From Euperipatoides rowelli (Eukaryota; Onychophora; Udeonychophora; Euonychophora; Peripatopsidae), in NCBI GenBank assembly GCA_003024985.2, contig PXIH01S0010402.1: a stretch of 11,731 bases of DNA; one strand, written 5' to 3'. The stretch's first letter is position 1; every line of letters starts with the position of its first letter. The notes below the pieces were generated by a model. That model was not told the origin of the DNA. It did not search any database and saw nothing but the letters and a program-made list of their open reading frames with translations. Below, piece after piece: positions 7,296-11,731 of this stretch. A program made the position numbers and the translations under genes.

Positions 7296-7560
7296 TTTTT
7301 TTTTAATAGGGTCTTTGCGCCCTAATTTTATTCATTTAAAAGCAAAACAATTACAATGCAATTTAGCTCAATGCAAATTGATTCCCCTGTACAAAATTAA
7401 CCAAAGGAGAGTGCTACACATAAATATAGCGTTTAAAACAAAGAAAAATTAGCTTAACTAATAAATTAAATACCAAAATTTAGCAAATGACCTACAAATT
7501 TGAAAAATAAAAATAATAAATATGTTACTATCCTATAATATATGGATTACCTCATTCAAA
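7296..7560. other. AT-rich spacer
   Basis: Nothing recognised apart from a small hairpin, AGGGTCTTTGCGCCCT, near 7308-7323. Confidence 0.4.
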
Positions 7561-7566
7561 CAAAAA

Positions 7567-7976
7567 AAAAATTTTTTTTGGGGGGGTAAGCTTATTCACC
7601 AATACCCGCCTGACGGCTAAGGCGAATCGTCTCGACGCGAAACTATTTACACTTATATTTTATATATACATAATTATATATATTTACATTATTTACAATG
7701 TTACTACATTCTGACGATCAGACTTTCGTCCGATGGTTCAGACGTAATATGCTCGTGTTGCGTAACTTCAGAAATTTGTATCTTTAGAATGCAAGGTCCG
7801 AGAGTCATGCTGACTGGTTGAAAGGCACCCCAAACTCCCTGCCATTCACAAAGGAAGAGAATTTTGAGCGAAGTTTTTGGGTCGGACAGCGCAAACCGTG
7901 AACCCTGGTCGCTAGCTTGTCTTTCACCAAGAATACGAAACAGCGCAGCTCAACCCTCTGCGCCACTGCTTCTTGG
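7567..7976 (-). mobile_element. tRNA-derived SINE (copy 4), minus strand
   Basis: On the minus strand the element begins GCAGTGGCGCAGAGGGTTGA. Its box A TGGCGCAGAGGG maps to 7954-7965, and a box B-like GGGTTCACGGTTTG maps to 7892-7905. A long GC-richer body follows (7576-7890), unlike the surrounding AT-rich DNA, and ends in a C-run and A-run on the minus strand (7562-7586 region). CAAACAA occurs at both ends (7557-7563 and 7977-7983) and may be a worn target-site duplication. The boundaries are approximate. Its head differs from the other three SINEs. Confidence 0.6.
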
Positions 7977-8074
7977 CAAACAAGAATGTTTTGTGTAAAT
8001 TTAAACAGTCTTGAAGAGTTCCATTTCTCTTCAATTATGAGTTCTGGTAAAAGACTGGCATCACTAACAAACAT

Positions 8075-8332
8075 TTATTTCAAATCTGTTATAAAAAAAA
8101 GAAGAAAGATAAACAGACAGAATTCAGCTGCGCTTTTTTATTAAAAAAGATATTTATTAATAACATCTTAATTCCAATATTAATATCCAAGATAACATTG
8201 TAATCTTTCAAAACAGATATGAGTTGATCTTCGGGACAAAACTTTCCAAATATAGCTCTTTGGGCAGGGGGGGGGAGATGGTACGCTTTTGTAGCCAGGA
8301 AGCCTTAAGGAATTTTGATAATTTTTTTAACG
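8075..8332. other. AT-rich spacer with a 9-G run
   Basis: No gene seen. A run of nine G lies at 8267-8275. A minus-strand pyrimidine tract ending TATAACAG (about 8087-8121) looks like a splice acceptor, but every frame after it soon hits a stop. Confidence 0.35.
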
Positions 8333-8948
8333 AATAAATAGATTAGATAATTCCCTTCATTTTAGGATATGCAAGAACACTTCGTTGTTTATGGTTCATG
8401 CTCATTTTAGCAAAAACAGCCTCGTAAATAATCGTCTGGATCAATATATCGCCATTACTGTTAGCTGCCACCTGGCGAGTTTTACTATAAATGTGACAGC
8501 TATTAATTTTACAATCTTCCAAATTTACATCATAACGAGGTTCTGAGTTTTTTTCTCTAAAACTAGCTATATTTTAGCGATTTTAAAATGTCCATGATGC
8601 CAACAATCTGATTTATTTTTCACGCAAACTTGCTATTTTTAAAATGTTCAAATTGTGCATGATGCCGAGGATCCAAGTTGTTTTTTTTCTTGAATGAAGG
8701 GTGGATTTGTGGGTTTTGGGGTAGCTTCCTCTATTTATTTTAGACACCCATAAATCTACCCTTCATTCAAAAAAAAAGTAGCTGTCACATTTATAGTAAA
8801 ACTCACCAGGTGGTAGCTAACAGCAATGGCGTTATATTGATCCAGATGATTATTTACGAGGCTGTTTTTGCTAAAACAAACATGAATCATAGACCACTAA
8901 GTGTTCTTCCATATCCCAAAATGAAGATAATTGTCTAATCTATTTTTT
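8333..8948. repeat. large fold-back palindrome (about 616 bp)
   Basis: The left arm, 8333-8502, is the reverse complement of the right arm, 8779-8948. By eye I count about 18 mismatches over 160 bases, roughly 89% identity. Shared blocks include AGCAAAAACAGCCTCGTAA and TTTTACTATAAATGTGACAG. A second inverted pair lies inside (8691-8714 with 8746-8769, 22 of 24 bases), preceded and followed by T8/A9 runs, giving a nested hairpin. The left side also holds about 180 extra bases (8503-8680) with no right-side partner. It resembles a fold-back (MITE-like) element or an old inverted duplication. I found no target-site duplication and no protein. Confidence 0.85.
8528..8690 (+). repeat. degenerate 65-bp tandem repeat, about 2.5 units
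   Basis: Units begin at 8528 (CATCATAACGAGG), 8593 (CATGATGCCAACA) and 8658 (CATGATGCCGAGG), with exactly 65 bases between starts. Each continues with a T-rich run, and the first two then share AAACT(A/T)GCTAT and TTTTAAAATGT. The units differ by many substitutions and compensating small indels, so the array is old. It occupies the part of the palindrome that lacks a partner on the right. Confidence 0.6.
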
Positions 8949-10138
8949 AGTAGGATTTTTTGACAAAACCTATCCATAAAGTTACATTATTTGTTGAATC
9001 TATTCTATTACTATAGACTATGGCAACCAAAGAACTGTTATTTTAAAAATATCAAGCACCAGTAAAGTGTGATATATGACAACTATCAAATTTCCAAGCA
9101 TGGTACACTAGTCTATTATATTTGTTAAATATGCAGCAATATTATTAAAGAATCTAAGGCATCTATTAATTGTTCCAATTGAACTCCTGAACGTTGAATC
9201 TATCAATTTAAAAACTGTAGATCACGTCATCGTCATCGTAACTAAACTAAAAAGTTGTTAATCACCATTCACCAATTCCCTGTTATTATATGAATCCATT
9301 TGTATATCCGCCATTATTAGAATAAAATCAAACAATTTTGTCTTTACAAAGTTATTAATTAAGAATTTAACAGATTTATTGTGTTTCATGCTATTTTGAA
9401 ATTCTGTTTAAAATGTTCTTCAACAATTTTATCTGTATTAAATTTGATAAACTTTAAGTAGTATACACTTTTAAATATCAATATACATACTTGCAATAAA
9501 GTAACTATAAGAAATTTAAACAAAAAACAAACAATATACTGTCCAGCACAGCGACCTTGACATCCAACTTGTGGCTTCCGTTGGCGCATGCTCTAAATTG
9601 CATTAATTAAGTTATTCACCTTGAAGTCTGGAAATGCTCAGCCAAAGATAAAGTATTAAAATACTGTAGTAGACTCCTCAGTTTCTTTAATAAGAAAAAG
9701 TTATTGGTAGCTTTTAAAAGCAATAAGTCTGCTTTTTTTTCATTGGTGGGTAATTTTTTAAGTATTGAAATATTCTTTAAATGCTTATGGAACATTTTGT
9801 AAAGTGGATCTATTAACTCCACTTCTACTTTGAACCAAATTAATCTCAGATCTTGAGGTTCTAATAAAATTGTTAAGTTTTATGTTCTGCAATGATAAAT
9901 TGGTTATCTTTTGAATGAGAGTGGCCAAATAAATTTAATACACATAGAGATAGATATAAGGACATCATCAAAAATAAATCAACAATTCCTATTTAAAGCT
10001 TTGTAAGGAAAGCATTTACTCTTTCTATAGAAAAATTAGAATTATCAATGTTATTTTAATTTTTTTTTAGACTTTGAGATTCTTTTAAAATATAAAATAC
10101 AAACGATTCCCTAAACTAACATTTCTAAATAAAATTAC
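8949..10138. other. AT-rich DNA without recognised genes
   Basis: Both strands were scanned. Minus-strand open stretches near 9386-9589 and 9616-9822 resemble nothing I know and have random-looking composition. A short GC-richer patch at about 9541-9592 stands out but shows no splice sites in a usable arrangement. Confidence 0.4.
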
Positions 10139-10160
10139 TTTATTTATTTATTTATTTTTT
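10139..10160. repeat. short (TTTA)n microsatellite
   Basis: Four to five TTTA units followed by a T-run. Confidence 0.8.
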
Positions 10161-11473
10161 CTAAATTGTTTATCAATAAATTCATATGATCTAAGATCCA
10201 GTTCTATTATTGTAATTATTTTTGTTATTTTCACAACAATGGAAATATACAATTTAATAAAATTCATTTATGCAAAGATCTACACAATTGATTAAGTATT
10301 TTATTTCAAATTAAGATGACAGTATTATTAAATTGATTCTGCTTTAATTTGTACGCTTTTTTGACAGGTATACTTTCATAATTTGATTTTCCAGTTAAAT
10401 ATACCACTTTAATAAAGTAATATCCAATTAAACTGACATTTGTTACGATTATATAGTATATAATTTAATTTAATTAGGTATTAATTTCCAAACCAGATAT
10501 AAGTAGTTGAATAGCGTCTAGTCGTAATTCTGTTTCGATCATTTCAGAATTATTTCTATAGAGTATTTTCTTTAGCAATAAAAATAGGTTAAATGTTTTA
10601 GGCATGACCAGCTTATGTCTCTTTATGTATCAACGCTTTTGTTATTTAATATCTGATAGAATTTAAAATCTAGCCTAACTAATTAAATAACAAACAATGA
10701 AAATCGTAAATGACGATTCTAAATTAGTTTAACATATTTGTTAAAAAATAAAAATATAAATTTAATTTTTATTCATATATTTTTTAAATCCATTTTATTG
10801 TTATTACAGCAAATAATTATCTTATTATTTATCGTTCTGGATTGAGTATTTCTTTAGATGTCAATTCTTGTAATCAGGAAGTTTATTTAATAGTATTTGA
10901 ATAGCATCCCATGACCTGAATAAAGGGAAAGTTTTTAAGACAAACCTAATCAGATGTTATAAAATGCCAGAAAAGAGTAAATAAAACTATGATACTGTTC
11001 CCTTCGGCAGTGAGAGAAATTTTTCTAAGGAAAATCTTTCCTTAGAATTGTAAGATTAGATGTTCAAAACATACAATAATTTAGATTTTCCTAGAAAATG
11101 TTAAACCATATTAGGCAAACTCAAATTGCGTTACCAGTCTGTTTATTATTTACCTAATAAAAAAATGATTTAAAATAATATTAAGCGGAAAACCAGATTC
11201 TAAAAAATAATCATTTCATTGAACAAAAATACAAGATAAGTTTTCATAAATTGGTAAAAGCGATTGCATTTATTTTTCAAAGCAATAGTTGTGTGTCATA
11301 ATCAATATTTTTTATAGTAAGATGAATAAATGCATATTATGATTAATAAGTGGGTAAAAACACATACAATTGATAGTGTATGTACATAGTAAATTGGATA
11401 TTTGGAGATAATAGGGTGGGCCAAAAAAGAAAAAAGGATGGGAAAGAGGTAGTTACTTTAATTTTATTTTAAT
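10161..11473. other. AT-rich DNA without recognised genes
   Basis: No coding similarity, transposon ends or RNA genes were seen, apart from one small hairpin listed separately. If the NudE-like gene is real, this would be intron. Confidence 0.4.
11023..11047. repeat. 11-bp perfect hairpin
   Basis: TTCTAAGGAAA (11023-11033) and its reverse complement (11037-11047) surround a 3-base loop. No T-run terminator or gene context gives it a role. Confidence 0.8.
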
Positions 11474-11731
11474 ACTAGCTGAAGAATCCCGGCGGCGTTG
11501 CCGGCCATTTTAGAACTTCTCTCCCTGCATTATTCCTTAATGCTACTTTCCTCCTTAATCTCAACCTCCCTTAATCCCAATATCCCTTCCTTAATTCAAC
11601 TGTCCCTTAATCCCACCTTATCTCACTTAATCCTTACATTTCCCATCTGTTAATCCTACCTTATCTCATTTAAATCCCCCCATTTCTCTTAATCCCAATC
11701 TCCCTCCCCTCACTTAATCTCTCACTGTTTC
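11474..11731 (+). mobile_element. start of a dispersed repeat with TTAATCCC-rich body, truncated by window
   Basis: The segment opens ACTAGCTGAAGA followed by a GC-rich hairpin CCGGC(11489-11493)/GCCGG(11500-11504). This 'ACTAGCTGA..ACCCGGCGTTGCC' type of motif recurs at the ends of high-copy dispersed repeats in many invertebrate genomes, as I recall. From about 11525 the plus strand is pyrimidine-rich, with CTTAATCCCA-like words roughly every 17-24 bases: a degenerate short tandem array or element body. CTGAAGA would fit half of a hammerhead-ribozyme core, but the GAAA expected after the stem is absent. The class of element is unknown and the other end lies outside the window. Confidence 0.45.

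Noticed and set aside
7805-8144. Overlapping open frames on both strands
   Set aside because: Both run through the minus-strand SINE. The part outside it (near 7985-8074) encodes no recognised motif, and the possible acceptor before it leads into stops in all frames.
9386-9822. Two minus-strand open frames of 67 and 68 codons
   Set aside because: AT-driven composition, no recognised domain, no splice structure.
11023-11047. Transcription terminator
   Set aside because: A perfect hairpin, but in eukaryotic AT-rich DNA with no adjacent gene and no T-run; chance is likely.

Overview
The window is animal nuclear DNA, AT-rich and mostly non-coding. Two conserved protein fragments end at GT donors and one also starts after a polypyrimidine-AG acceptor, so the genes contain introns. 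The density of tRNA-derived SINEs, a LINE relic, small hAT-like DNA transposons and a long tetranucleotide satellite suggests an invertebrate such as a mollusc or arthropod. I cannot decide the phylum from the sequence.

Layout. At 1-600 there is a decayed non-LTR retrotransposon reverse-transcriptase segment (+). It is split by a SINE with a perfect 13-bp target-site duplication, and a second tRNA-related SINE follows at 601-735. At about 985-2220 (-) lies a badly decayed gene of a multi-copy invertebrate protein family with Cys motifs, which I recognise but cannot name. A 71-bp fold-back hairpin inside it looks like a local template-switch mutation. At 2622-2943 is a short hAT-type element with a perfect 8-bp duplication. 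At 3959-4074 (+) is one clean exon of an SLC5-family sodium-coupled solute symporter. At 4971-5050 (+) is a first coding exon that looks like NudE/NDE1/NDEL1, a dynein regulator. At 5455-6010 is a second inverted-repeat DNA transposon. At 6433-6848 is a TCTA/TCTG/TACC tetranucleotide array. At 7110-7295 (+) and about 7567-7976 (-) are two more tRNA-derived retroelements. At 8333-8948 is a large fold-back palindrome with degenerate 65-bp tandem repeats in its loop. From 9000 to 11470 there is AT-rich DNA in which I see no gene. From 11474 a dispersed-repeat motif and a degenerate TTAATCCC-type tract run off the window.

The host content is therefore two exon fragments on the + strand, about 900 bp apart, with no missing symporter exons between them. 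Either the NudE-like start lies inside a symporter intron, or one exon is a relic or an assembly juxtaposition. The rest is mobile-element sediment in several layers. I see no evidence for a novel multi-gene system. The most informative parts are the nested insertions, the two inverted-duplication structures and the unnamed pseudogene family.
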